The translations under genes and the position numbers were made by a program. From positions 1 through 33,345 of the forward strand of contig DATELA010000058.1 of assembly GCA_035277145.1 (NCBI GenBank): a stretch of DNA of 33,345 nt. The letters are read 5' to 3'. Shown here one piece after another: positions 1 through 7,281 of the stretch. The number at the start of each line of letters is the position of its first letter. The first letter of the stretch is position 1. This DNA is from DASRAP01 sp035277145 (GTDB lineage Bacteria; Gemmatimonadota; Gemmatimonadetes; Gemmatimonadales; Gemmatimonadaceae). The notes beneath the pieces are model-generated. The model had not been told where the DNA came from, searched no databases, and saw nothing but the letters and a program-made list of their open reading frames with translations.

Positions 1-23
1 CCTCACCCCTGACCCCTCACCCC
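1..23. repeat. 7-bp degenerate tandem repeat upstream of guaB
   Basis: Three consecutive heptamers (CCTCACC, CCTGACC, CCTCACC) plus two bases run up to the guaB leader. It is the first of several period-7 tracts found at gene junctions in this window; on the minus strand it reads as GGTGAGG-type words resembling the tract near 16490. The left edge is cut by the window, so its full length is unknown. Confidence 0.7.
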
Positions 24-36
24 GTTATGTTCCGCC

Positions 37-1578
37 ATGGCATCCCGAACTGTTTCGCGGCCCGCACCGGCGTCCACCGGCAGCGGGCCGCTGCGCTTTG
101 AGGAATCGGCCAACGGAGCCGGATCCCGCGTCCGCGCTGAAGCAGCGCTGACGTTCGACGACGTCCTGCTGACGCCGCGCCACTCCGTCGTCCATCCCAA
201 AGACGTCAGCATCAAGTCGCGACTGACCAAGGCGATCGGGCTCAACATTCCGCTCGTGGCCGCCGCGATGGACACGGTTACCGAAAGCGAAATGGCGATC
301 GCCATCGCACGCGCCGGCGGAATCGGCGTGGTGCACAAGAACATGTCGATCGACAAACAGGCCGCCGAAATCGATCGCGTGAAGCGTTCGGAAAGCGGCA
401 TGATCCGCAATCCGACGACGCTCTCGCCCGACGCGACTTTGCGCGAAGCCGTCGCGCTGATGTCGCGCTTCCACATCTCGGGTGTGCCGATCGTCGACGG
501 AAAAGGCAAACTCGTCGGCATCATCACGAATCGCGATTTGCAGTTCGAGCGTTCGCTCGATCGTCCGCTGCGCGACGCGATGACAAAAGACGGGCTCGTC
601 ACCGCGCCGGTCGGCACCACGCTCGATCAAGCCGAACAGATACTCGGCCGCCATCGCATCGAAAAACTCCCCGTCGTCGATGCCGACGGAAAACTGATGG
701 GCCTGATCACCGTCAAGGACATTCACAAACGGCGACAGTTTCCGGACGCGAACAAAGACGAGCAGGGCCGGCTCCGTGTGGCGGCCGCGATTGGCGCGGG
801 CGGCGATTTCCTCGCGCGTGCGAAAGCGCTGCAGGACGCAGGCGTCGATGTGCTTGTCATCGATACCGCACACGGTCACGCTGAAGGTGTGTTGCGCGCG
901 ACCGCTGATGTGCGCAACGCGTTCCCACAATTGCAAATCATTGCCGGCAACGTCGCGACACGCGACGGTGCGCGCGCGCTCGTTGAGCGCGGTGTCGATG
1001 CAGTGAAAGTCGGTGTTGGTCCGGGTTCCATCTGTACCACGCGCGTCGTCACGGGCGTTGGTGTTCCGCAACTCACCGCTGTGTTCGACGCGGTCGAAGG
1101 TGCCGGCGATGTCCCGGTCATCGCCGATGGTGGCGTCAAATACTCTGGCGACGTTGTGAAAGCGCTCGCTGCCGGCGCGTCGAGCGTAATGATGGGCTCG
1201 ATGCTCGCGGGCACGGAGGAAAGTCCCGGCGAATCGCTGCTGCTCGAGGGACGCCGGTTCAAGATGATTCGCGGCATGGGAAGTCTCTCAGCGATGCAGG
1301 ACGGCAGCGCCGATCGCTACTTCCAGGAAGGCGAGCTCTCGCCGAAGAAACTGGTGCCCGAAGGCATCGAAGGTCGCGTGCCGTACCGCGGACCAGTTGC
1401 CGACGTGTTGTTCCAGATGATCGGTGGACTCCGAAGCGGCATGGGTTACGTTGGATGCGCCAACATCGACGCATTGCGGACTGAGACCGAATTCGTGCGC
1501 ATAACCGCCGCCGGTTTGCGCGAATCGCATCCGCACGACGTCACCATCACGCGCGAAGCGCCGAACTACTCCGTCTAA
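37..1578 (+). CDS. guaB: IMP dehydrogenase
   Basis: Catalyses NAD-dependent oxidation of IMP to XMP, the committed step of GMP synthesis, in the cytoplasm. The 513-aa product has the family hallmark ALTFDDVLL at residues 37-45 and a CBS pair (about 122-175 and 182-235) inserted in the TIM barrel. The catalytic loop GPGSICTT carries Cys333, the phosphate/IMP loop is ADGGVKYSGD (363-372), and the mobile-flap Arg427-Tyr428 sits in DRYFQ. All key residues are present. The ATG at 37 is the only Met before the family core, and an in-frame TGA lies at 10-12, so the gene cannot start further upstream. This leaves an Ala/Ser/Arg-rich N-terminal extension of about 36 residues compared with typical 485-490-aa enzymes. 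The DHH gene follows after 6 bp. Confidence 0.97.
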   Translation: MASRTVSRPAPASTGSGPLRFEESANGAGSRVRAEAALTFDDVLLTPRHSVVHPKDVSIKSRLTKAIGLNIPLVAAAMDTVTESEMAIAIARAGGIGVVHKNMSIDKQAAEIDRVKRSESGMIRNPTTLSPDATLREAVALMSRFHISGVPIVDGKGKLVGIITNRDLQFERSLDRPLRDAMTKDGLVTAPVGTTLDQAEQILGRHRIEKLPVVDADGKLMGLITVKDIHKRRQFPDANKDEQGRLRVAAAIGAGGDFLARAKALQDAGVDVLVIDTAHGHAEGVLRATADVRNAFPQLQIIAGNVATRDGARALVERGVDAVKVGVGPGSICTTRVVTGVGVPQLTAVFDAVEGAGDVPVIADGGVKYSGDVVKALAAGASSVMMGSMLAGTEESPGESLLLEGRRFKMIRGMGSLSAMQDGSADRYFQEGELSPKKLVPEGIEGRVPYRGPVADVLFQMIGGLRSGMGYVGCANIDALRTETEFVRITAAGLRESHPHDVTITREAPNYSV

Positions 1579-1584
1579 AACGGT

Positions 1585-2604
1585 GTGATTGATCTGCTCG
1601 AAGTCCCGGCTGACCGCCGGGCCGCCGCGCATGCGATTTGGAACGCACTCGACGGCGCACGTACGGTTGCGCTCAGTACGCACATCAACGCCGACGGCGA
1701 CGGATGCGGTTCACAAGCCGCGCTCGCGCGTTTGCTCGCGCAGCGTGGCATTGCTGCCTATGTGTGCAATCCGACGCCGTGGCCCACGATGTTCAAGTTC
1801 CTGCTCGGCAATGACGTTCGCGATCGTTCCGACGAAGGGATTGCAGCGATCAATGCGGCCGATCAAGTCATCGTTCTCGATATCAGCGATATCGAACGGC
1901 TCGGCGTGCTCGCCGATTCCGTGCGCAAGCACAAGAAGCGCGCGTTGGTCATCGATCATCATCGTCCCGGCGTCGAAGCGCCCGGCGAAATCATGCTGAG
2001 CGATGTGACCGCGTGCGCGACCGGCGAACTCATTTACGATTTCGCGACGACGCTCGGGTTTTCGCTCACGAAAGACGCGGCGACGGCGATGTACACCGCG
2101 ATCCTCACCGACACCGGAAGTTTTCGTTACGCAAATGCCTCGCCGCGCAGTCACGCGGTCGCCGCGGATTTGTTGCGGGTCGGTGTGGATCCGGAAGAGA
2201 TGTATAGGCTCGTGTATGCGTCCGTTCCCCTTGGACGCTTGCGACTCGTGCGCGACGCGCTCGCGACACTCGAGGTTGATTCGCAAGCAGGTTTGTCGTG
2301 GATCGATGTGCCCGCGGGGGCGATGGACAAATACGGTTTGAGCAGCGAAGACCTCGACGGCATCGCGGAGTATCCGCGCATGATCGCGGGTACGCGCATT
2401 GCATTGCTGTTCCGCGATCTCGGCCATGGCAAAGTCAAAGTCTCATTCCGGAGCACGGGCAATGCGGACGTACACACCCTCGCGCGGCAGTTCGGCGGTG
2501 GCGGGCATTCGCGCGCGAGCGGTGCGATGATTCCGGGAACGCTCGAGACCGTGCGCAAGGCTGTGGTCGATGCCGCGCGTCAAATGCTGGTAGACAATTC
2601 ATGA
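1585..2604 (+). CDS. DHH-DHHA1 family phosphoesterase (NrnA-like)
   Basis: A predicted Mn-dependent phosphodiesterase of the RecJ/NrnA superfamily. Relatives degrade nanoRNA or cyclic-dinucleotide products (pApA, pGpG) and some remove phosphate from pAp. Visible motifs in 339 aa are NADGDG (residues 35-40), the metal ligand Asp99 in VLDIS, the signature DHH at 124-126, Asp176 in TDTGSF, and the C-terminal DHHA1 substrate loop GGGGH (304-308). Length and domain order match the NrnA type rather than RecJ, and no CBS, PAS or tRNA-nucleotidyltransferase domain is fused. It starts with GTG at 1585, 6 bp after guaB, with no clear Shine-Dalgarno. Its TGA overlaps the mrp ATG (ATGA at 2601-2604), which suggests translational coupling. 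The exact substrate cannot be told from sequence. Confidence 0.9.
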   Translation: MIDLLEVPADRRAAAHAIWNALDGARTVALSTHINADGDGCGSQAALARLLAQRGIAAYVCNPTPWPTMFKFLLGNDVRDRSDEGIAAINAADQVIVLDISDIERLGVLADSVRKHKKRALVIDHHRPGVEAPGEIMLSDVTACATGELIYDFATTLGFSLTKDAATAMYTAILTDTGSFRYANASPRSHAVAADLLRVGVDPEEMYRLVYASVPLGRLRLVRDALATLEVDSQAGLSWIDVPAGAMDKYGLSSEDLDGIAEYPRMIAGTRIALLFRDLGHGKVKVSFRSTGNADVHTLARQFGGGGHSRASGAMIPGTLETVRKAVVDAARQMLVDNS

Positions 2605-3716
2605 GCGCCGCGCTCACTACGCAGATCGACGCGGCACTCGCGTCTGTCGTGAATGCGCGCACGGGACAGGATCTGATCGCGGGCGACGCCGTGCGTGACG
2701 TCGCAACCACCACCGATGGTAAAGTTCGGTTTACGCTCTTGCTCAGCGCGCAGGACGACGCGACCCTCGTGCGTGCAGCGCGCCACGCCGTACTGCAAAT
2801 TCCCGACGTGACTGACGTTCGCATCGATGTAAAAGATCCCGGCGAGCAACCGCCGCCGCCGAAACCGGCGTCGCGCATGCTGCCCGTAATGGAAGCGCCT
2901 GGCGCTGCGCGGCAGCAACGCCCCGCAGGCCACGTGCCACAACCCGTCGCGTACCCGCACCTCGGCAACATCATCGCCGTGTCGTCGGGCAAAGGCGGCG
3001 TTGGCAAGTCGACCGTGTGCATCAACCTCGCGGTCGCACTCGCGCAAGCCGGCGCACGCGTCGGTGTACTCGACGCCGACATCTACGGCCCGAACGTTCC
3101 GCGCATGCTCGGCGTGAACGCGCCGCCGCCGGTGAAAAACGAGCGCATCATGCCGCTCGTGGCGCACGGCGTGAAAGTGATGTCGCTCGGGTTTCTCATC
3201 GAGCGCGATCAGCCCGCGATTTGGCGCGGCCCCATCGTGATGAAAATCATCACGCAGTTCTTGCGCGACGTCGAATGGGAAACGCTCGACTTCCTGTTCG
3301 TGGACATGCCACCCGGCACCGGCGATGCACAACTATCGCTCGTGCAAGCAACGGCCGTCGCGGGCGCAATCATTGTTACTACGCCGCAGGAAGTCGCTGT
3401 CGGCGACGCACTGCGCGGTGCCAAGATGTTTCAGCGCGTCGGTGTTCCCGTGCTCGGCGTCGTCGAGAACATGTCGTACTTCGAATCGCCGGAGACCGGA
3501 AAGCCTCTGCCAATCTTTGGCAGCGGCGGCGGCAAGCGGCTCGCCGACGAATTGCAGGTGCCGCTGCTCGGCGAAATCCCGCTGTATCCGCCCGTGCGCG
3601 AAGGCGGAGATGATGGGCGTCCGATCGTGATTGCGGATCCGAAGTCGGGTGCGGGGAGAAAACTCATCGCGGTGAGCGCGGAAATCGCGAAGCTGGCACA
3701 GAGCCCAAAGCGCTAA
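2601..3716 (+). CDS. mrp: Mrp/ApbC-type P-loop ATPase, Fe-S cluster carrier
   Basis: A 371-aa Mrp/NBP35-family ATPase, presumed to deliver Fe-S clusters to apoproteins in the cytoplasm. Residues about 1-80 form an N-terminal MIP18-like (DUF59) domain, followed by a Pro-rich linker (84-110). The deviant Walker A GKGGVGKS spans 130-137, the switch LDADIYGPNVPR lies near 157-168, and the Walker B-like VDMPPGTGD near 234-242. The reading frame stays open upstream to 2298, but that stretch is a shadow of the DHH gene; the ATG at 2601 overlapping the upstream stop is the sensible start. Oddity: where bacterial Mrp proteins usually carry a CxxC that bridges the cluster, this one reads SYFESPETG after VVENM. 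The only Cys in the protein is Cys140, so cluster binding in the standard way is doubtful. Confidence 0.93.
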   Translation: MSAALTTQIDAALASVVNARTGQDLIAGDAVRDVATTTDGKVRFTLLLSAQDDATLVRAARHAVLQIPDVTDVRIDVKDPGEQPPPPKPASRMLPVMEAPGAARQQRPAGHVPQPVAYPHLGNIIAVSSGKGGVGKSTVCINLAVALAQAGARVGVLDADIYGPNVPRMLGVNAPPPVKNERIMPLVAHGVKVMSLGFLIERDQPAIWRGPIVMKIITQFLRDVEWETLDFLFVDMPPGTGDAQLSLVQATAVAGAIIVTTPQEVAVGDALRGAKMFQRVGVPVLGVVENMSYFESPETGKPLPIFGSGGGKRLADELQVPLLGEIPLYPPVREGGDDGRPIVIADPKSGAGRKLIAVSAEIAKLAQSPKR

Positions 3717-3779
3717 GCCCCAGGCAAAAGCCGTAAGCTTAGGGCACTTCGCTTTCGACTCAGGGCTTTCGGCTCACGA
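3717..3779. repeat. Intergenic spacer made of nine 7-bp units
   Basis: The whole gap between the mrp stop and two bases before the next ATG can be read as nine heptamers. From 3738 all six units begin with C, for example CTTTCGA, CTCAGGG, CTTTCGG and CTCACGA. Units 3752-3765 and 3766-3779 also form a 14-bp near-repeat with three differences. The tract may also fold weakly (AAAGCC against GGCTTT). It belongs to the junction-repeat family seen elsewhere in this window; no function is known to me. Confidence 0.65.
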
Positions 3780-3781
3780 CC

Positions 3782-4528
3782 ATGCCCCGCATCATCACTC
3801 TCCTCACAGACTTCGGTACCGCGGACGGATACGTCGCGGAAGTCAAAGGTGTGTTACTGAGTGGTGCGCCGGCGGCAACGGTCGTCGATCTGACGCACGA
3901 CATTCCGCCACAAGACATCGAAGCGGCACGACTCGCGCTCGCGCGATCGTGGCAGCGATTTCCTGAGGGTACGGTGCACGTAGTCGTCGTCGATCCAGGA
4001 GTCGGGAGCGCGCGCGCCGCGCTCGCCGTCGAGTGTCGCAAGCGTTTCTTGCTCGGACCTGACAACGGCGTTCTCTCACCTGCGTTGCTCACCGGGGGCG
4101 CGGACGTTGTCTCGCTGCCGATTCCACCGCACGCGTCAGCGACGTTTCACGGACGCGATGTGTTTGCACCCGCCGCGGCGCGTCTCGTGGTGGGCGAAGC
4201 GCTCGGCAACCTTGGCGTGCCATTCGACAAACCAATTGTGCGCCGCACGCCCGACACAAAGCGCCGCGATGACGGCGCCATTGTTGGTCAGGTGCTGACG
4301 GTTGACCGATTCGGCAACCTCATCACCAACATCGGCGCGCGCGTGAGTGGCGCGGTGCAATTCGGTGGCAGTGACATGCCCGTTGGCCGCACGTATTCCG
4401 ATGTTGCCGAAGGCGCGCTCGTCGCACTCGCGGGCTCGAGCGGATTTTTGGAAGTCGCCGTTCGCGGGGGCAGCGCCGCCGCGGCGCTCCGGGCGCGGCG
4501 CGGCGACGCGGTTGTGTGGACGCCGTAG
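3782..4528 (+). CDS. SAM hydroxide adenosyltransferase (DUF62 family)
   Basis: The 248-aa product belongs to the fluorinase/chlorinase superfamily. Non-halogenating members use hydroxide to split S-adenosylmethionine into adenosine and methionine. The N-terminal TDFG motif (9-12) is present. The Asp-Arg-His set of the hydroxide-using subgroup appears as Asp71 (VVDPGVGS), Arg78 and His123 (FHGRD), with the 7-residue Asp-Arg spacing seen in characterised archaeal members. The C-terminal barrel carries DRFGNLITN. The extended loop of true fluorinases is not evident. The gene lies downstream of mrp across a 65-bp repeat-filled gap and converges with the toast-rack gene, leaving 6 bp between stop codons. 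The physiological role of this family is unsettled. Confidence 0.88.
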   Translation: MPRIITLLTDFGTADGYVAEVKGVLLSGAPAATVVDLTHDIPPQDIEAARLALARSWQRFPEGTVHVVVVDPGVGSARAALAVECRKRFLLGPDNGVLSPALLTGGADVVSLPIPPHASATFHGRDVFAPAAARLVVGEALGNLGVPFDKPIVRRTPDTKRRDDGAIVGQVLTVDRFGNLITNIGARVSGAVQFGGSDMPVGRTYSDVAEGALVALAGSSGFLEVAVRGGSAAAALRARRGDAVVWTP

Positions 4529-4534
4529 CGTCAG

Positions 4535-5404
4535 CTACTTCGTACCGCGCTCTACCTGTTCGCGCCCCATGCGCGCGATCTCGAGCCGTCCGAGTGCACC
4601 CGACGCACGAATGCGGAGCTTGTGCGTTGCGGTATCCCAGTTGCTCGACGTCCAGACGCCATCCTTTTTCGTGAGTCCCGGCGCGTCGAGCGACGCGAGG
4701 AACGTCGACGACTCCACGCGAACACCAACATCCGTCGGGACGCGCAACACAGCTTCGCCAAGCGCGGAGTTGATCGACAGGTCGACGCTGTTCCGCCATT
4801 CACCGCCAAAGTCGAGCGATGCGCGGCCCACGCCGAAGCTGATGTCGACGCGCTCGGCGTTCGCATTGCCGAGCCCCGTCGCTTGCACGTTTGCCGCGCC
4901 AAACTCGATGCGAAGTTCGCGCATGCGCGCGGGGTTCGGTGCATCGAAGCGCAAGCGCGTATCTGACGCACCGGTCTTGAGCGCGAGATGCTCGACGCGC
5001 AGTCCGCTCAGGTCAAACTCTGCGTCAGCTGCACCGACTTCGAAGTTGAGATTCAGTGCGGATGCGCGCGACAAATCGACATTCAGTTCGCTGCCCTTGT
5101 GATTCTTGACCGAGTTTCCCATCGACACTTTGCGCGTACCAATCTCCAACCGCCGATTCGGTGAATCGAACCGGTACAGCGGATCCACGCGCTCCGCGTC
5201 GTAACGCATGTGAACGTCGTACAAGTTGCGCTCTGCGTCGGGACTGACTTTTACCGTGCCCGCACCGAACGACAGATGGACCGCGAGCGGCAATGTGTCG
5301 CGCTGTTGCCGCGCGAAATCGAACGAGCGCCACGTCTGCGCGCGAAGCGCAACAGGAAGAATCGCGGCGGTCAGCAGCGCACCGCTCAGCACAAAGCGAC
5401 GCAT
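4535..5404 (-). CDS. Exported toast-rack (LiaF-like/DUF4097-type) beta protein
   Basis: A 289-aa protein with a cleavable signal peptide (residues 1-22, ending ALRAQ) and a long series of short beta strands with alternating polar and hydrophobic residues (FGAGTVKV, FEVGAADAEFDLSG, IEFGAANVQATGLG, ISFGVGRASLDFGG). This is the look of the toast-rack or LiaF C-terminal fold, a single-stranded beta-helix-like repeat common in envelope-stress systems. It has no TM segment apart from the signal. It is the last gene of the ECF sigma operon 7884-4535: the upstream gene stops at 5405, so this ATG (5404) follows with no gap. A role as an envelope-facing sensor or effector of that regulon is inferred. 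The stop codon lies in a small palindrome shared with the convergent gene. Confidence 0.75.
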   Translation of the reverse strand: MRRFVLSGALLTAAILPVALRAQTWRSFDFARQQRDTLPLAVHLSFGAGTVKVSPDAERNLYDVHMRYDAERVDPLYRFDSPNRRLEIGTRKVSMGNSVKNHKGSELNVDLSRASALNLNFEVGAADAEFDLSGLRVEHLALKTGASDTRLRFDAPNPARMRELRIEFGAANVQATGLGNANAERVDISFGVGRASLDFGGEWRNSVDLSINSALGEAVLRVPTDVGVRVESSTFLASLDAPGLTKKDGVWTSSNWDTATHKLRIRASGALGRLEIARMGREQVERGTK

Positions 5405-6544
5405 TTACGGAGCCTTTGATGAAGTCGGGACCGACCTGCGTGCAGCAACGACGCCGCTCACGGGTGTTGGTGTTTGCCACTCAGGTGGCGGCGGCGCGGC
5501 CGGAGCCATGGCGGCTTCTTCAAGTGCGCGACGCGCGGCCGCGTGCGCACGCTCGAGCTCGGGGTCAGGCTGTTCTTCAACCGGACGCTTGCCCGCGCGC
5601 GAAATAATTGTGGCGCCGAGTCCGACCGTCGCCGCCGCCCATGTGATGGCAACAGCGAGGACACGTGCGGCGGTCGCGATGCTTTCGAACGGCGTGAGCA
5701 CGGCAGCGATCATCCATACGCCGACAAACATGCCGAGTCCGTATACCAAGGCGCGCAGCGACGCGCCGCGTGCGCCGGATTCCGAACCGCGAGTGAGCGA
5801 CGCACCTGCAGCGCGAGCTGCCGCGAGGAAACCGAGGGCAATCAAGCCGATGACGGCGAGCGCGTACGCGACAATCGCGAATGGCACGAGCAGAATGCCG
5901 AGGATCGTCAGCGTCAGCCCAACGACAACCAAGGCGAGTCCTGGTGCGAAGCCGAGCGTTGCTGCAATGCCAACGAGGAACGATCGGCCGAACTTGCGAT
6001 CAACGGTTTCGGCGACGGAATCGAGCGTGCGTCCGCCGAACACGAGCACGCCAATGCCAACGAGCAACGCAACCACGGCCCATCCTGCCGTCAGCGAAAC
6101 CTGATCTTTGGTGCTGAGCGCGGGGCTCGGTGCCTCGACCGCGCCGAGGATGCCGTTCAACGAACGGAATTCGCCGTCAATAGCGCCGCCGTCGACCACG
6201 ACGCGGCCCGAAATCGCGATCGCGGATCCGGTGATGTGCCCGCCGGCCGGGACCACGATGTCACCGTTGAAGCTGAAGACATCGCCATCGACCGTTCCGT
6301 TCACGCGAACTGCGCCAACGACAGCGATCGGTCCCTTAAGCGTCGTTCCCGCCGCGATGGTTCTATCGCCGCGTGTAAACGCCGATGCGTCGGGCACGGT
6401 GATTCCCGCGAGTTCACCACCAGGCCGCGCGAGCGCCTGCTCGAGCGAGACCTGCTGTTGCGGAGCGCCCTGTGCGTCCTGAGCCGCGGCGGGCGGAGGC
6501 GTCCAGATGATCGCCACCGCCGCACCAAGCAGTGCCGCGCGCAC
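5405..6544 (-). CDS. Bactofilin-like (polymer-forming) multi-pass membrane protein
   Basis: A 379-aa protein with three parts. First is a signal peptide (1-21, PPPAAAQ). Second is an exported segment (about 58-131) of short beta-turn repeats such as IAVVGAVRVNGTVDGDVFSFNGDIVV, typical of bactofilin-like right-handed beta helices. Third is a hydrophobic region with four to six TM segments (about 151-171, 189-250, 268-286, 291-312), ending in a Pro/Ala-rich tail. The frame is open up to 6796, but that part overlaps the anti-sigma gene and looks random. The GTG at 6544, 2 bp after the anti-sigma stop, begins a proper signal peptide, so I use it. Its place behind sigma and anti-sigma genes suggests an envelope structural or sensor role; the biochemical function is unknown. 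Confidence 0.72.
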   Translation of the reverse strand: MRAALLGAAVAIIWTPPPAAAQDAQGAPQQQVSLEQALARPGGELAGITVPDASAFTRGDRTIAAGTTLKGPIAVVGAVRVNGTVDGDVFSFNGDIVVPAGGHITGSAIAISGRVVVDGGAIDGEFRSLNGILGAVEAPSPALSTKDQVSLTAGWAVVALLVGIGVLVFGGRTLDSVAETVDRKFGRSFLVGIAATLGFAPGLALVVVGLTLTILGILLVPFAIVAYALAVIGLIALGFLAAARAAGASLTRGSESGARGASLRALVYGLGMFVGVWMIAAVLTPFESIATAARVLAVAITWAAATVGLGATIISRAGKRPVEEQPDPELERAHAAARRALEEAAMAPAAPPPPEWQTPTPVSGVVAARRSVPTSSKAP

Positions 6545-6546
6545 GG

Positions 6547-7140
6547 CTAGTTCCCCCGGCGGCGGGCGACCCGAACGAGGCCGCGGAACCCAAGGGTTGC
6601 GGCCACGAGCACGACGAAGAGTCCGGTGGTACCCAGCGCGATCGCGGGAAGGCCGCCGTCGCGCAGGGCGTTGAGCGCAGGTTCGCCGAGCAAGCTCGAG
6701 ACAGCGGAACCACCAGTGGTCATCGCGGCAGTCTGAACGCGCGTCCATCCGAGCTGCGCGGCGTACACCGCGAGATCCAGCCGGAGCGCGACCCAAACTG
6801 CGAGCGTCGTGATGCTGAACGCGGCGAGTCCGGTCCCGGTGGCGAACATCACTCGCAGCGGTCCGGTGCGCGGGATGTACTGGCGCACGCTGTCAGCGAC
6901 GGTGACGTACCACGGCTCGAAGACATTGACCCGAGCCATCACCTTGTCGGCGAACCCGGTGGACGGTGCGCTATGGGGGAGCCGTTCGATCAGGCGCGCG
7001 ACCGCCTTGGCATCGTCGACGCGCGCCTGGCATTCAGGGCAGGCTGCGACGTGCTTTCGGAGCGGAAATACACCAAATCCCTCGTCGCCGTCGAGGAGGA
7101 AGTCGATGTCTTCGGGGGCCAGGTGGGGCTGTTGCGTCAT
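6547..7140 (-). CDS. Zinc-finger (zf-HC2/ZAS) anti-sigma factor
   Basis: A 197-aa membrane protein. Its cytoplasmic N-terminus carries the HxxxCxxC zinc motif of ZAS anti-sigma factors (His30, Cys34, Cys37 in HVAACPEC). Two TM segments follow, near 95-120 and 163-185, with an outside loop of about 40 residues. It should hold the ECF sigma factor encoded just upstream (7884-7282) at the membrane and release it on an envelope signal. The second TM and the Arg-rich tail (RVARRRGN) are unusual compared with the commonest single-pass type. The spacer to the sigma gene is 141 bp and full of repeats, so the pair is not translationally coupled. The downstream gene starts 2 bp after this stop. Confidence 0.85.
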   Translation of the reverse strand: MTQQPHLAPEDIDFLLDGDEGFGVFPLRKHVAACPECQARVDDAKAVARLIERLPHSAPSTGFADKVMARVNVFEPWYVTVADSVRQYIPRTGPLRVMFATGTGLAAFSITTLAVWVALRLDLAVYAAQLGWTRVQTAAMTTGGSAVSSLLGEPALNALRDGGLPAIALGTTGLFVVLVAATLGFRGLVRVARRRGN

Positions 7141-7162
7141 GAGGACCTCAGAGAGAGGTACG

Positions 7163-7266
7163 CGGGGCAGAGGGGGGCGGTTTCAGGGGCCGGGGACGGC
7201 GTGTCGGGGACGGGAACCGGGGTTTGGTGACGTTGCGCACCCGGTACCCCGTCCCCGCTACCCGGT
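7163..7266. repeat. Two 7-bp-period tracts in opposite orientation (G-rich, then C-rich)
   Basis: The spacer between the anti-sigma and sigma genes carries a G-rich tract (7163-7225) of about nine degenerate heptamers; CGGGGAC recurs exactly at 7191 and 7205, giving a 14-bp period. After a 13-bp break comes a C-rich tract (7239-7266) with units ACCCGGT, ACCCCGT, CCCCGCT and ACCCGGT. The two halves are rough reverse complements, so the RNA could form a long imperfect hairpin. The C-rich words read on the minus strand (ACCGGGT) resemble those at 17398-17425. Confidence 0.7.
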
Positions 7267-7281
7267 ACCACCCGTCCACGT

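Noticed and set aside
25..1071. Long minus-strand open frame opposite guaB
   Set aside because: Typical GC-rich antisense shadow; composition is Arg/Asp/His-heavy with no motif, while guaB is unambiguous.
2298..2600. N-terminal extension of mrp in the open frame upstream of 2601
   Set aside because: It lies entirely over the DHH gene, has random Arg/His-rich composition, and the ATG at 2601 gives a normal Mrp N-terminus.
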